A DNA stretch of 64,000 nucleotides from Aureispira sp. CCB-E (GCF_031326345.1 NZ_CP133671.1:558001-622000), one strand, 5' to 3'; counted from the stretch's first letter, positions 19,917-28,768 are shown. Notes: generated from the letters alone by a model not told the origin. Numbers and translations are program-made.

Positions 19917-19937
19917 TTTTGTCTGAGCGATTACTTA
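19917..19937 (+). repeat. CTGAACGATTACTT dispersed motif, copy c
   Basis: Reads TTTTGTCTGAGCGATTACTT, close to the consensus. It lies about 54 bases before the ATG of the DUF2071 gene. Confidence 0.5.
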
Positions 19938-19990
19938 TATTAATACTATTTCAGCGTTCAAAGTATAGCTACTATATAAAAACAATAAAC

Positions 19991-20701
19991 ATGAAATTTT
20001 TGACAGCAGAATGGAGAAAGTTAATAATGGCTAATTATTTAGTAGAGCCAGATTTTCTGTTGCCTTATTTGCCAGCAGGAACAGAATTGGATTATTGGAA
20101 TGGCAAGCTCCATTTGAGTTTGGTGGGGTTTATGTTTTTGAATACCAAAGTACTGGGTATGCCAATCCCGTTTCATAGAAATTTTGAAGAGGTAAATTTA
20201 CGCTTTTATGTCAAGTATCAACATCAAGGAGAATGGCGTCGAGGAGTTGTTTTTATTAAAGAAATTGTTCCTAAAAGGATGATTACTTTAGTAGCCAATA
20301 CGGTTTACGGGGAGCATTACGAAACGCTTAAGATGGATCACCATATTTCGATCGAAAAGGATAAATTAACGGTAGAGTATCACATCCAAAAGAATCAATC
20401 TTGGTACAAAATGAAAGCAGAAGCAATAAACCAGTTGTTACCAATAGAGCCTAATAGTGAAGTAGAATTTATAACAGAGCATTATTGGGGATATACTCAA
20501 ATTGACAAAAAACAAACCGCACAGTACGAAGTAGGACACCCTACATGGGATTTTTATGAAGTTGACAACTTTGAAATAAAAGGGGACTTCTCATCGATTT
20601 ATGGAAAACAGTTTGATTTTATTAATTCTGCACCTGATTCTGTTTTTTTAGCAGAGGGTTCAGAAATTTTTGTGATGAAAGGAGCTTCAATTAGAATTTG
20701 A
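19991..20701 (+). CDS. YqjF-like DUF2071 family protein
   Basis: A 236-residue cytoplasmic protein matching the DUF2071/YqjF family: MKFLTAEWRKLIMANYLVEP at the start, then LPYLPAGTELDYWNGKLHLS and the conserved GEWRRGVVFIKEIVP block. The family has a double-barrel acetoacetate-decarboxylase-like fold and no proven function. The start was set at 19991 since the 31 upstream codons contain the dispersed repeat and are not family-like. It appears to be monocistronic; rarA is divergent. Confidence 0.85.
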   Translation: MKFLTAEWRKLIMANYLVEPDFLLPYLPAGTELDYWNGKLHLSLVGFMFLNTKVLGMPIPFHRNFEEVNLRFYVKYQHQGEWRRGVVFIKEIVPKRMITLVANTVYGEHYETLKMDHHISIEKDKLTVEYHIQKNQSWYKMKAEAINQLLPIEPNSEVEFITEHYWGYTQIDKKQTAQYEVGHPTWDFYEVDNFEIKGDFSSIYGKQFDFINSAPDSVFLAEGSEIFVMKGASIRI

Positions 20702-20870
20702 ATGTCTTGTTTTTTGTTGTTTTTTATGTGTTGATAAATAGATGTTTGTGTGCTTTTGTTGGGTTTTGGAATTCCTTAAAAAATGTTTTTTTTGACTTTT
20801 TTATTGCTTGAGAATACTGTAATTTAAGACATTCCAATAATCAATAGATTGTAATTTAAAACACAGAAAT

Positions 20871-22505
20871 ATGTCTGCGGAAATGTATAATGTCTCTTTG
20901 TATGAGGCGCATTCAAGCAAAAAAACAATTTTAACCAAAAAAGAAGTTTGGGAACTTTGCCAACATTATAACCAGCATAATGAAGAACTAGAGCGGTTTT
21001 TAGAACAGTTTGATTTTGACGAATGGGCTTGTGTTGGCATCGATATAGATGCAGTGTACTATGAACATACCAAAGATGGAAAAATGGATTGTAGTGCAGC
21101 GGAATTTTTAGGTATAATGCTTACTTCCTTGCACGATGATAAATTTGAAATGGCATTTAAGAGGTATCAGAAATCTCAAAATCCTGATGAATTTAGTTTT
21201 AGAAATATTCCTAGTTTTGAACTTAGTAAGGATATTTATGACGAAACGAGTGATACGTATAAAGTTATTTCAAGAGCCAATTCTTTTAATGTAATAGAGG
21301 GCTGCCCTTTATGGGTAGTTCGAGTGGATAGTTTCTCCGATTATCGCTTAGCAGGAGTTGTTTTGATTCCTACAAAATTTTGGGACAGTAATGCTTTAAT
21401 GTATGAAAGTGCAGGTTACGGGTATACAATCAAGGATAGAAACTGGTATCATTGGGAGAGTGCTATTCCATATCGAATGAACCGAGTAGGAAAATGGTCG
21501 CCTAATTTTTTAGAATCAATGTCAACCCTGCTGCCAACACAAGGTGAACCATATCAATACGATGCAGCAGAAGAACGATTCTTTAAAATGCCTTCACACT
21601 ATGGCAAAAAACAACCTATTGAGTATTACGATTTAAAAAGTGGTGCTTGGGAACAAGTAGAAGGTTTTGATCCTGTTGGTATGAGTGTTCAAGACGGACT
21701 TTATCATATTTATACTAAAAAAGGCTTAATTAAAACCAATAAAAATTTTGAAAAGTTAGAAAAACTAGACAGCAAAACAGGCTTAATGGGAAACACGGTT
21801 TTGCAAGAGTATACAGGCAAGGGTTGGTCGGTTGTTTTAACAAGCAAAGGAATCGATATACAATCGTTCAAAACACAGAAAAAAGATAAATTAAGTGCAT
21901 TTAAAATTAAAGCTGGAGATGCAAGAGGAAAGCGCTTGTTAATTTACGCTATTGACAAGGAGCATTTGGTATTGCTCAATGACAAACTAATGCTTGTTGA
22001 TGCGGATTTAAACCTTACTGTTCATTCTTTAAAAAAGAGCTTCAAAAAAGAGTTAGAGTCTTTATTGGGAAAAAGCTTTATTGGTGTGCCTTATGTAAAT
22101 GGTGGGATAGATGTTCCCAATCGTGCTCCTTTCTTCTTTTTAAATAACTTAGTCATTTCTTTAGATGAGAAAATGAATCCTATCGTCATGAATTCAACTT
22201 TAGAGAAATTAACAGGGGAGTTTAATTTTTACGGTGCTGTTCCTGATAGTGAGTTGGAGGGAATGTGGATGTTGGCAGGTTTGGAACGTTTGGTCTTTCT
22301 GAAAAATAATCTCAAAGAGGCATTTGTCTTTAATACAGCTCCCCGTGGCTCTGTTGGAGGTGGAAAATATCCTTTCCCATGGATACACTTAGACCAAGGT
22401 GGAAATTTGCGTTATGCTCTAAGTTATCATGAAAAGGTACGCATAATTACTCGAGATGAATTGAGGAGGCAATTAAAGACAGCAACAGCCTACTCCACAA
22501 AATAA
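20871..22505 (+). CDS. hypothetical protein, first of a pair with an ankyrin protein
   Basis: A 544-residue soluble protein with no signal peptide or membrane segment. I do not recognise the family. The N-terminal ~240 residues are acidic and aromatic, with a DEWACVGIDIDAVYY stretch and a WYHWESAIPYRMNRVGKW segment. The C-terminal ~300 residues show a repeating strand pattern (ITSKGIDIQSFKT-like, LLIYAIDKEHLVLLNDKLML, FFFLNNLVISLDEKMNP) suggestive of a beta-propeller, but no named repeat is clear. It is followed by the ankyrin gene 32 bases later, with a dispersed motif in the gap. Function unknown. Confidence 0.75.
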   Translation: MSAEMYNVSLYEAHSSKKTILTKKEVWELCQHYNQHNEELERFLEQFDFDEWACVGIDIDAVYYEHTKDGKMDCSAAEFLGIMLTSLHDDKFEMAFKRYQKSQNPDEFSFRNIPSFELSKDIYDETSDTYKVISRANSFNVIEGCPLWVVRVDSFSDYRLAGVVLIPTKFWDSNALMYESAGYGYTIKDRNWYHWESAIPYRMNRVGKWSPNFLESMSTLLPTQGEPYQYDAAEERFFKMPSHYGKKQPIEYYDLKSGAWEQVEGFDPVGMSVQDGLYHIYTKKGLIKTNKNFEKLEKLDSKTGLMGNTVLQEYTGKGWSVVLTSKGIDIQSFKTQKKDKLSAFKIKAGDARGKRLLIYAIDKEHLVLLNDKLMLVDADLNLTVHSLKKSFKKELESLLGKSFIGVPYVNGGIDVPNRAPFFFLNNLVISLDEKMNPIVMNSTLEKLTGEFNFYGAVPDSELEGMWMLAGLERLVFLKNNLKEAFVFNTAPRGSVGGGKYPFPWIHLDQGGNLRYALSYHEKVRIITRDELRRQLKTATAYSTK

Positions 22506-22512
22506 ACCAATT

Positions 22513-22532
22513 ACGTAATCGTTCAGAAAAAA
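22513..22532 (-). repeat. CTGAACGATTACTT dispersed motif, copy d
   Basis: Reads ACGTAATCGTTCAGAAAAAA on the plus strand, the reverse complement of the consensus. It fills the gap between the 544-residue protein gene and the ankyrin gene, 5 bases before its ATG. Confidence 0.55.
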
Positions 22533-22537
22533 TAAAC

Positions 22538-24103
22538 ATGTTAGAACAAGAATTATTAGAAGCTGTTCGTCAAAAGAGCAAGACAAAGATAAATAAATTG
22601 ATAAAACAAGGCATTGATTTGAATGCTCAAAATGAGATTGGTCAAACGCCGTTGATGTTGGCTTTGGAAATGGTATTGAGTGCTAGGATTGATCATTGGT
22701 ACTCGGAGGGGCACAACGGAGATCGTTTTGTTCAATACAAATTGAACAATGGGTTATTTACTTATCATGTCAATAAAGAGGAACGCTCGTTCCCATTAAA
22801 AGATCAAAAATATTGTGCCAAACAATCTTGGGGGCCACAAGGTCAAATGGATTATTACAATGCGATCGACAGTGCTTTGGCTATTTTAAAAGGTGCTTCT
22901 CAATTGGATAGACAGGATGATAATGGAGATACTGCTTTGATAATTGCTGCTAGAATCGGAGAACCTCGTTTGTTAAAAGCACTATTAAAGGGGGGCGCTG
23001 ATCCTACGATCTCAAACAAAAAGGGAGAAGTAGCACTTCATGCCATTGCAACAAGCGGTCGTCTAGATGGCTTAAAATTCTTTTTCAAACAAATAGAGGG
23101 GCTTGATGTCCATACTAAAGATGGAGCAGGTTGGACGGTTTTACATCATTTGGTAGCAACGCAAGATCATCTAGCTATGTTCAAGTTTTTTGAAGAGCAA
23201 GGTGTTGATTTTAAGCAAGCTTCTACTGCCGAAAAATTAGGCTATCCAAAAGGCACCACGGCTTTGGAGATTGCAAAAGATAAATCTAGAACTCAAATTG
23301 TTCCTTTCCTAGATGTTGAAAAAACAACTTTTACAATTGCCGAAATTAGAGAAGCCGCTTTGAGTAATCGACTGTCTATTGTTGAGAAATACTTGCAAAA
23401 AGGAGGCGATCCAGCAATGCAAGATGATCAACATAAAACGTCTATTTTATTATCGGTAGCTAGAAATGATCGAGGAGAAGAACACACGGCTGATATGGTA
23501 GCATTGTTGTTAAAATATGGTGCGGATGTAAACGCCGTTCAAGGAAGTAATTTTAATGCGTTGATGCTTTGTATTAATAGTTTATACAACAAAGGACCTC
23601 GTATTTTGGCTTTTGATAATGAATATATGGAACATGTAAAAATTGCTAAAATTTTAATAGAAAACAATGTTAATTTGGCACAAGCCAAATCTGGTTCCAA
23701 CCAAAAAGCCCTTCGAGATGCGTGCGAAATATCGCCCGAAATTACTACCATGATTGTTGATAAATTAATTGCTGATTACCCTAATTATAAACAGGAATTT
23801 GATCACCAAGATAGCGATGGTTTTACGGCATTGCACGTAGGTGCTCGTTCAGGAAATGTAGATGTCTTAAAATTATTAATAGAAAAAGGAGGCGCCTCTA
23901 TCAATTTGCCAGAAGACTATGGATTTATCCCGTTACATGAGGCTATTATTGCAGGCAAGTATGATGCTTCCAAGTATCTAATTGAGCAAGGAGCAGATGT
24001 GCAGCATAAAATTTCAAGAGGTTATAGCGCTTATCGATCAGGAGATGACGCCAAGGCTATTGCAAGCAAATCTAGTAATAAAAAAATATTGAATTTGTTT
24101 TAG
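22538..24103 (+). CDS. ankyrin-repeat protein
   Basis: A 521-residue cytoplasmic protein with at least six ankyrin repeats. Clear ones include DDNGDTALIIAARIGEPRLL, DGAGWTVLHHLVATQDHLAM, a copy around ADMVALLLKYGADVNAVQGS, and near the C-terminus DSDGFTALHVGARSGNVDVL followed by YGFIPLHEAIIAGKYDASKY. A ~75-residue insertion after the first repeat (about 45-125) is aromatic and unlike ankyrin. Such proteins mediate protein binding; in bacteria they often accompany enzymes or secreted effectors as binding or immunity partners. Partner status to the upstream 544-residue protein is inferred from the 32-base spacing only. Confidence 0.88.
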   Translation: MLEQELLEAVRQKSKTKINKLIKQGIDLNAQNEIGQTPLMLALEMVLSARIDHWYSEGHNGDRFVQYKLNNGLFTYHVNKEERSFPLKDQKYCAKQSWGPQGQMDYYNAIDSALAILKGASQLDRQDDNGDTALIIAARIGEPRLLKALLKGGADPTISNKKGEVALHAIATSGRLDGLKFFFKQIEGLDVHTKDGAGWTVLHHLVATQDHLAMFKFFEEQGVDFKQASTAEKLGYPKGTTALEIAKDKSRTQIVPFLDVEKTTFTIAEIREAALSNRLSIVEKYLQKGGDPAMQDDQHKTSILLSVARNDRGEEHTADMVALLLKYGADVNAVQGSNFNALMLCINSLYNKGPRILAFDNEYMEHVKIAKILIENNVNLAQAKSGSNQKALRDACEISPEITTMIVDKLIADYPNYKQEFDHQDSDGFTALHVGARSGNVDVLKLLIEKGGASINLPEDYGFIPLHEAIIAGKYDASKYLIEQGADVQHKISRGYSAYRSGDDAKAIASKSSNKKILNLF

Positions 24104-24163
24104 ATTCCTTAAGGAACCAATAACAGAAATAAAGAAGTGTAAATAGACGTTTTAATAGTTTTA

Positions 24164-24196
24164 GTGAGGTTTCTTTCAATGGAAGGAAACCTCTAC
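24164..24196 (+). terminator. hairpin after ankyrin gene
   Basis: GAGGTTTC (24166-24173) pairs with GAAACCTC (24186-24193). It lies 63 bases past the stop codon. There is no T-run after it, so it is a weak terminator candidate. Confidence 0.45.
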
Positions 24197-24266
24197 TAAA
24201 TTTAACGGGCTAAAGCAAGATGTTTCGATGAAGAGTAGCGCAAAAAGAAGGTTGTTTTTTATATAG

Positions 24267-24287
24267 TTTTTTCTGAACGATTACTTA
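24267..24287 (+). repeat. CTGAACGATTACTT dispersed motif, copy e (best match)
   Basis: TTTTTCTGAACGATTACTTA is taken as the consensus. The 50 bases before it also resemble the flank of copy g near 36955 (AGTAGCGCAAAAAGAAGG against AGTGCCGCTAAAAAAGAAAG), hinting at a longer repeat unit. Confidence 0.6.
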
Positions 24288-24433
24288 AAATAGTAGTTCG
24301 TTGCTTTTTTACTTTTTTACCCAAAAGATAAAAAAGCACATTTATATTAGTTTGATAATCAAAATTTTAACATAAATCGCAATAAAATCGCAACTTACTG
24401 ATTATCAAACTAATAAAGTTTTTCAACGAACTA
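24288..24433. other. branched inverted-repeat structure
   Basis: An outer stem (AGTTCGTTG 24294-24302-ish with CAACGAACT 24424-24432) encloses two hairpins: GCTTTTTTA/TAAAAAAGC-type arms at about 24303-24337, and a perfect 16-base stem TATTAGTTTGATAATC (24345-24360) / GATTATCAAACTAATA (24400-24415). It fills the space between the ankyrin gene and hutI, which converge. It may be a structured RNA, a MITE-like element or a transcription barrier. Confidence 0.5.
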
Positions 24434-24453
24434 TTGTTAAAAGCGACTACATA

Positions 24454-25686
24454 TTATAATGAGCCCGCAATCATTACTTTATCAATCCAGTCCGAACCAA
24501 AAGCATAAGGCATATAAGCAATTGAATTCATAGGTTTGGTAATAATTAAGTTAGCTAATTTACCTTTGCTGATGGTTCCTAAGCGGTGCGACTCTTCCAT
24601 TGCATAAGCTCCATTGAGAGTAGCGGCATGAATAGCTTCCTCAGGGAGCATTTTCATTTTGATACAAGCTAATGACAAGACAAAAGGAATTTTGCCAGAA
24701 GGAGTAGAACCAGGGTTGTAATCACTTGCCAGTGCAACAGCCATGCCTGCATCTATCATTTTTCGAGCCTGTGGATAGTGATCGTTGATAAAGAAAGGTG
24801 CTGAAGGGAGTAGTGTTGCCATTGTATCCGATGCCAAAAGACAAGCAATCTCTTCGTCATTGATTACTTCCAAATGATCTACAGAAATGGCCTTGTGAGC
24901 TATCGAAGCTTGAATGCCACCCATACAATTAAATTGATTGGTGTGAATTTTAGGCTTTAAGCCATATTTGGCTCCTGCCTCCATGATTTGTTCTGTTTCT
25001 GCGACAGAAAAAGCTACTTTTTCACAAAAAACGTCAATATAATCGGCTAGTCCTTCATCTGCAATTTGAGGCAACATTTTATGAACAATCAAATCAAGAT
25101 AACCCGCTCTATTTTCCTTGTAAGCCAACGGCAAAGCATGAGCCCCTAAAAAGGTAGCTTTGATAGGCATTTTGGTCTTAGACTTTAAATCTCGGATAAC
25201 TCGAAGCATTTTTAGCTCAGCATCCACTGTGAGACCATAACCACTTTTGATTTCTATAGCACCAGTACCATAATTTTTTACCTCCATCAAGCGTTGGTAA
25301 GCTGATTCTAATAAGACTTCGTGAGGAGTAGTTTGTAAACGTTGGGCAGAATTTAAAATACCTCCTCCCTTACGGGCAATCTCTTCATAAGAGACGCCTT
25401 GTATTTTATCAATAAATTCACCTTCTCTAGTAGCTGCAAAAACCAAGTGAGTATGAGAGTCGCACCAAGTTGGCAAAACAAAAGCTCCTGTAGCATCAAT
25501 AGTTTGGTCTGGACTAAATGTTGGGCAATTGTCCATTGATCCCCAGTCTACAATCTGCTCTTCTTCCACCAAAACAAAAGCATTGTTTAGTTGCGGGAGA
25601 GTTTTCATGTCAGCACCTTGGACAAGTTTAGGAGCCTGATTGTTAGCTAATAGAAGTGTTTTGATGTTACGAATTAAGGTGTGCAT
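24454..25686 (-). CDS. hutI: imidazolonepropionase
   Basis: A 410-residue amidohydrolase of the usual HutI length. The metal-binding DSHTHLVFAATR motif (His78 and His80) is followed by the family hallmark GVSYEEIARKGGGI, then EIKSGYG, THLGAHALP-like FLGAHALPLAYK, and ASDYNPGS with the late metal Asp. HutI hydrolyses imidazolone-5-propanoate to N-formimino-glutamate in histidine degradation. No other hut gene is next to it in this window, so the pathway is either dispersed or continues elsewhere. Confidence 0.96.
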   Translation of the reverse strand: MHTLIRNIKTLLLANNQAPKLVQGADMKTLPQLNNAFVLVEEEQIVDWGSMDNCPTFSPDQTIDATGAFVLPTWCDSHTHLVFAATREGEFIDKIQGVSYEEIARKGGGILNSAQRLQTTPHEVLLESAYQRLMEVKNYGTGAIEIKSGYGLTVDAELKMLRVIRDLKSKTKMPIKATFLGAHALPLAYKENRAGYLDLIVHKMLPQIADEGLADYIDVFCEKVAFSVAETEQIMEAGAKYGLKPKIHTNQFNCMGGIQASIAHKAISVDHLEVINDEEIACLLASDTMATLLPSAPFFINDHYPQARKMIDAGMAVALASDYNPGSTPSGKIPFVLSLACIKMKMLPEEAIHAATLNGAYAMEESHRLGTISKGKLANLIITKPMNSIAYMPYAFGSDWIDKVMIAGSL

Positions 25687-25876
25687 GATAGAGGCAAAAA
25701 TTTTAAAAAAAAATGTGCAAATTAAGAACCTTGAAAATAAATAGAACAGAAATTATTTGTTCGGCGTTATTCCTACAATCTAGTAGCGTAACGTCTATTT
25801 CCAGAGCTCAAAATTAGCACATTCGAGGGATAAAGCAAGTCTAATGCTCGAAAAAAGCAAAAGGTTGTCTTTTTCC

Positions 25877-26740
25877 TTATTTCATAAGGCTTAAATCTTT
25901 GACCAAGCCATCGATATTATCTCTTCTTAAATCGTTTCTAAAGTAAGCGGCATCTCTTTTAGAATTAAAGGCACCCAATACCAACTTATAAACGATAGAC
26001 CCATTGTATTCATCAATATGAATTAATGTTTTTTTGCTGTATTTACGCTTGAAAGTACTTGCTTGAGCCAAGACAGTTTCGTAAGTGCTGAACACGCCAA
26101 CTTGCACCCCATAACCTCTAGATTCCTGTTTGCGAACAGCTACTTCATATAAGCCTAGCCCAGAAGAAACTGGTTTTTCTGCTTGGTTTGGATAATTGTT
26201 GGTTGTTATTGTTCCTATTTGAGTTGGGTTCGTAGGAGAATTTGTTTTAGACATTGGTTTATCAGCAGCAATAGGAGCAGGCTTTGGAGCTGTGTTAACA
26301 GGAGGAACAGGTGCTGGTTTTACCGTTCTTAACTGAGAAAACTCTTCAAGTAAATCATCTGCATTTTTGTAACCAACCAAACGTTTTACTAACTCACCTT
26401 GCTCATTGAATATAAGCATGGTAGGCAATGCTTCTACTTCGTACTGTTGCGACCACATAACACCATCAAAGTCTTGTACATCAACACGTACTGCTACAAC
26501 ATTTTTGCTAATATAGTTGGCTAAACGCTCGCTCATATACGTGCTTTCGTCCATATTGCGACACGTAGCACAATAACTAGCATCAAAATCAACAAAATAC
26601 AATTTCCCTTCGGCTATTGCTCTAGATTTAGAACTTTCCCAGTTGGCAGATTCAAATTGTACAATGGTAGAGGTTGGCTTAAAAGCAGCAATCAATACAA
26701 AAAGTGGAGTTATTGCTAAAGCAAGAAGTATCTTCTTCAT
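25877..26740 (-). CDS. exported thioredoxin-fold protein fused to a SPOR domain
   Basis: A 287-residue protein. A signal peptide (1-20) leads into a DUF255/DsbD-gamma-like thioredoxin domain (about 27-138) with the active site CATC (Cys57, Cys60) and the cis-proline in ALPT (Pro106). A proline-rich linker (140-195) connects to a C-terminal SPOR domain (about 205-285: YGVQVGVFSTYETVLAQAST, then YKLVLGAFNSKRDA). SPOR domains bind denuded septal peptidoglycan, so the fusion suggests a periplasmic thiol oxidoreductase placed at the division site. That combined role is inference; both domains are individually clear. Confidence 0.85.
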   Translation of the reverse strand: MKKILLALAITPLFVLIAAFKPTSTIVQFESANWESSKSRAIAEGKLYFVDFDASYCATCRNMDESTYMSERLANYISKNVVAVRVDVQDFDGVMWSQQYEVEALPTMLIFNEQGELVKRLVGYKNADDLLEEFSQLRTVKPAPVPPVNTAPKPAPIAADKPMSKTNSPTNPTQIGTITTNNYPNQAEKPVSSGLGLYEVAVRKQESRGYGVQVGVFSTYETVLAQASTFKRKYSKKTLIHIDEYNGSIVYKLVLGAFNSKRDAAYFRNDLRRDNIDGLVKDLSLMK

Positions 26741-26942
26741 TGGATAGTAGTTAAAAGGTCAATAAATAGATCGTTGAATGAGCTGTCCAATGAGGGGGTA
26801 AAATTGGTGTGTCGTGTTCCCTCTTGTCCACCTTCTTCTTTAACGTCTATTCAAGTGTTTTTTAGTATATGAATAAAGTCTTTTCTTTTCTGCTAAGTAT
26901 AGAAAGACTTGTGGCTAATATAGAAGATTTAGATTAGAATGT

Positions 26943-26980
26943 AAAAAAAAGCCTCATCAAAACGAGATTGATGAGGCTTT
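26943..26980 (-). terminator. intrinsic terminator after PfkB kinase gene
   Basis: AAAGCCTCATCAA and TTGATGAGGCTTT form a perfect 13-base stem; read on the minus strand it ends in a T-run. It lies 30 bases past the kinase stop codon. Confidence 0.9.
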
Positions 26981-27009
26981 CTAGTATTTTTTATTAGAAT
27001 ATAGAGCTT

Positions 27010-27936
27010 TTATGCTTCTACTGCCATCGAAATATCCATCAAACCAAGGAATTCATTGGTTCTATTACGGATGTCTTCTTCACTAATCTCTTTTAATTTG
27101 TTTGGTCCAAATTTTTCGACACAATAAGAAGCAACAACAGAACCATAGACCAAAGCACGTTTCATATTATCAAATGAGAAATCGTCCGTTTTGGCTAAGT
27201 AACCCATAAAACCTCCTGCAAAAGTGTCGCCAGCTCCTGTTGGATCAAATACTTCTTCCAAAGGTAGGGCAGGAACATAGAACATGCCTTCTTTGTGGAA
27301 CAACAACGCACCGTGTTCGCCTTTCTTGATGATCAAATGAGTTGGACCCATTTCTAAGATGGTCTCAGCAGCTTTTACCAAAGAATACTCTCCAGAAAGT
27401 TGGCGGGCTTCTTCATCGTTGATTGTCAATACATCAACTTCCTTGATAACTGCTTTCAGTTCGTCCATAGCAATATCCATCCAAAAGTTCATGGTATCCA
27501 TTGCCACCAATTTAGGGCGAGATTCTAATTGGTCTAAAACGCTCTTTTGTACAGCAGGGGCAAAGTTCCCTAACATCAAATAGTCAACATTCTTGATAGA
27601 ATCAGGCAATACAGGAGCATAGTTTTCCAAAACATTTAATTCGGTAGCTAGAGTATCCCTAGAGTTCATGTTATTGTGATAACGGCCAGCCCAAAAGAAA
27701 GATTTTTCATCTTCTCTTATTTCTAGTCCATCCATATTAACACCTCTATTTTTCAAAGCATCCAATTCTGAATTTGGAAAATCGCCACCAATGACAGAAA
27801 CTAATTTGATGTCATTGTAAAAGTGAGAACTAGCCCATGCCACATAGGTACCTGCACCACCAATAATACGATCTGCTTTACCAAAAGGGGTTTCAATGGT
27901 ATCAAATGCCACCGTACCCAAAACCAATAAACTCAT
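27010..27936 (-). CDS. PfkB-family carbohydrate/nucleoside kinase
   Basis: A 308-residue ribokinase-superfamily kinase. It begins MSLLVLGTVAFDTIETPFGK, with the GG hinge at about 26-27 (IGGAGTYVAW), and carries the second PfkB signature DPTGAGDTFAGG (231-242), where Asp237 is the catalytic base. The substrate cannot be told from sequence; the family phosphorylates sugars, nucleosides or related compounds. A promoter matching the Bacteroidota consensus lies about 90 bases upstream, and a strong terminator follows, so it is a single-gene unit. Confidence 0.9.
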   Translation of the reverse strand: MSLLVLGTVAFDTIETPFGKADRIIGGAGTYVAWASSHFYNDIKLVSVIGGDFPNSELDALKNRGVNMDGLEIREDEKSFFWAGRYHNNMNSRDTLATELNVLENYAPVLPDSIKNVDYLMLGNFAPAVQKSVLDQLESRPKLVAMDTMNFWMDIAMDELKAVIKEVDVLTINDEEARQLSGEYSLVKAAETILEMGPTHLIIKKGEHGALLFHKEGMFYVPALPLEEVFDPTGAGDTFAGGFMGYLAKTDDFSFDNMKRALVYGSVVASYCVEKFGPNKLKEISEEDIRNRTNEFLGLMDISMAVEA

Positions 27937-28025
27937 AATAATTTATTTTTGTAAAATTGTAATAGTTGTCTTCCTTAAATAGATTTGTAATTTTTGATTG
28001 CAAACAATCTATTTAGCTAATAGCA

Positions 28026-28054
28026 CAAAAATAATAAACTCTATTTACAGCAAA
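28026..28054 (-). promoter_or_regulatory. Bacteroidota-type promoter for the PfkB kinase gene
   Basis: On the minus strand: TTTG, 17 bases, then TATTTTTG (matches TAnnTTTG). Transcription would start some 80 bases before the ATG. Confidence 0.55.
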
Positions 28055-28197
28055 GCATTTTGAACCGTTTTTATCGAAAAATAACTTTTTTCAAAAAAAA
28101 GAAAAAAAAAGATTTTTAATAATTGGCTGATTTTTAAGTTGTTGTGATTTTTGTCGAAAAGTTTTTTTATTTTTTTTTATTTTTTTTTGCCAAAAGC

Positions 28198-28228
28198 TTT
28201 GGAAAAGTGAAAACCCGTCGTATATTTG
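28198..28228 (+). promoter_or_regulatory. Bacteroidota-type promoter for tRNA-Asn
   Basis: TTTG (28198-28201), 19 bases, TATATTTG (28221-28228). It ends 20 bases before the mature tRNA 5' end. Confidence 0.8.
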
Positions 28229-28248
28229 CATCGCTCTACAAGAGTAAC

Positions 28249-28322
28249 GCCTTCATAGCTCAGTTGGTTAGAGCATCTGACTGTTAATCAGAGGGTCACT
28301 GGTTCGAGCCCAGTTGAGGGCG
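28249..28322 (+). tRNA. tRNA-Asn (anticodon GTT)
   Basis: A 74-base cloverleaf: acceptor GCCTTCA/TGAGGGC, D arm GCTC/GAGC, anticodon stem TCTGA/TCAGA with loop CTGTTAA (anticodon GTT), T arm ACTGG/CCAGT with loop TTCGAGC. The discriminator base is G. CCA is not encoded. Confidence 0.97.
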
Positions 28323-28324
28323 CT

Positions 28325-28360
28325 AAAAAGGGTTTATCAGATTTGATAAATCCTTTTTTT
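28325..28360 (+). terminator. intrinsic terminator after tRNA-Asn
   Basis: AAAAAGGGTTTATCA pairs with TGATAAATCCTTTTT (one G-T pair) and runs into eight T. It ends the tRNA transcript before the rpsU promoter. Confidence 0.88.
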
Positions 28361-28404
28361 TAATCTATTAATTTATTGTTTCTGACATCGTAAGATGAAG
28401 TTAA

Positions 28405-28437
28405 TTTTTTGGAATTGATTTATTTTTATTATCTTTG
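28405..28437 (+). promoter_or_regulatory. Bacteroidota-type promoter for rpsU
   Basis: TTTTTTG (28405-28411), 18 bases, TATCTTTG (28430-28437). It lies 43 bases before the rpsU ATG. Confidence 0.8.
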
Positions 28438-28480
28438 TGTTCCAAAATAAAAGAGAATCAAAAAACATTAAAAATATCAC

Positions 28481-28675
28481 ATGCTAGTTATTAACGTAAA
28501 AGATGGGGAATCTATCGACAGAGCTTTGAGAAGATACAAAAATAAGCACAAAAAAGTGCAATTAATGAAACAACTACGTGCTAGAAAGCATTTTGTAAAG
28601 CCTTCTGTAGAGCGTAGAGTTGAAATTCTAAAAGCTAAATACAATACTGAAAAATTGAGAGAAATGGAAGGATAG
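28481..28675 (+). CDS. rpsU: 30S ribosomal protein S21
   Basis: A 64-residue basic protein. The sequence MLVINVKDGESIDRALRRYK and the following KHKKVQLMKQLRARKHFVKP match Bacteroidota S21, and the length is normal. S21 sits near the anti-Shine-Dalgarno end of 16S rRNA; in Bacteroidota it is part of the pocket (with S18 and S6) that sequesters this end and explains weak use of Shine-Dalgarno signals. It has its own promoter and terminator. Confidence 0.97.
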   Translation: MLVINVKDGESIDRALRRYKNKHKKVQLMKQLRARKHFVKPSVERRVEILKAKYNTEKLREMEG

Positions 28676-28738
28676 GCTCTGGCTTATTTATTTTCCAAAT
28701 CTTATACAATATATACTTCTTGTTTACAAGAAAGCAAT

Positions 28739-28768
28739 GGACTCTGTTCTTTTTGAGCAGGGTCTTTT
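28739..28768 (+). terminator. intrinsic terminator after rpsU
   Basis: GACTCTGTTC pairs with GAGCAGGGTC (two G-T pairs), followed by TTTTG. It lies 64 bases past the rpsU stop. Confidence 0.75.

Noticed and set aside
28100-28190. Poly-T/poly-A stretches before tRNA-Asn as a terminator
   Set aside because: No stable stem accompanies the T-runs; they are typical AT-rich promoter surroundings.
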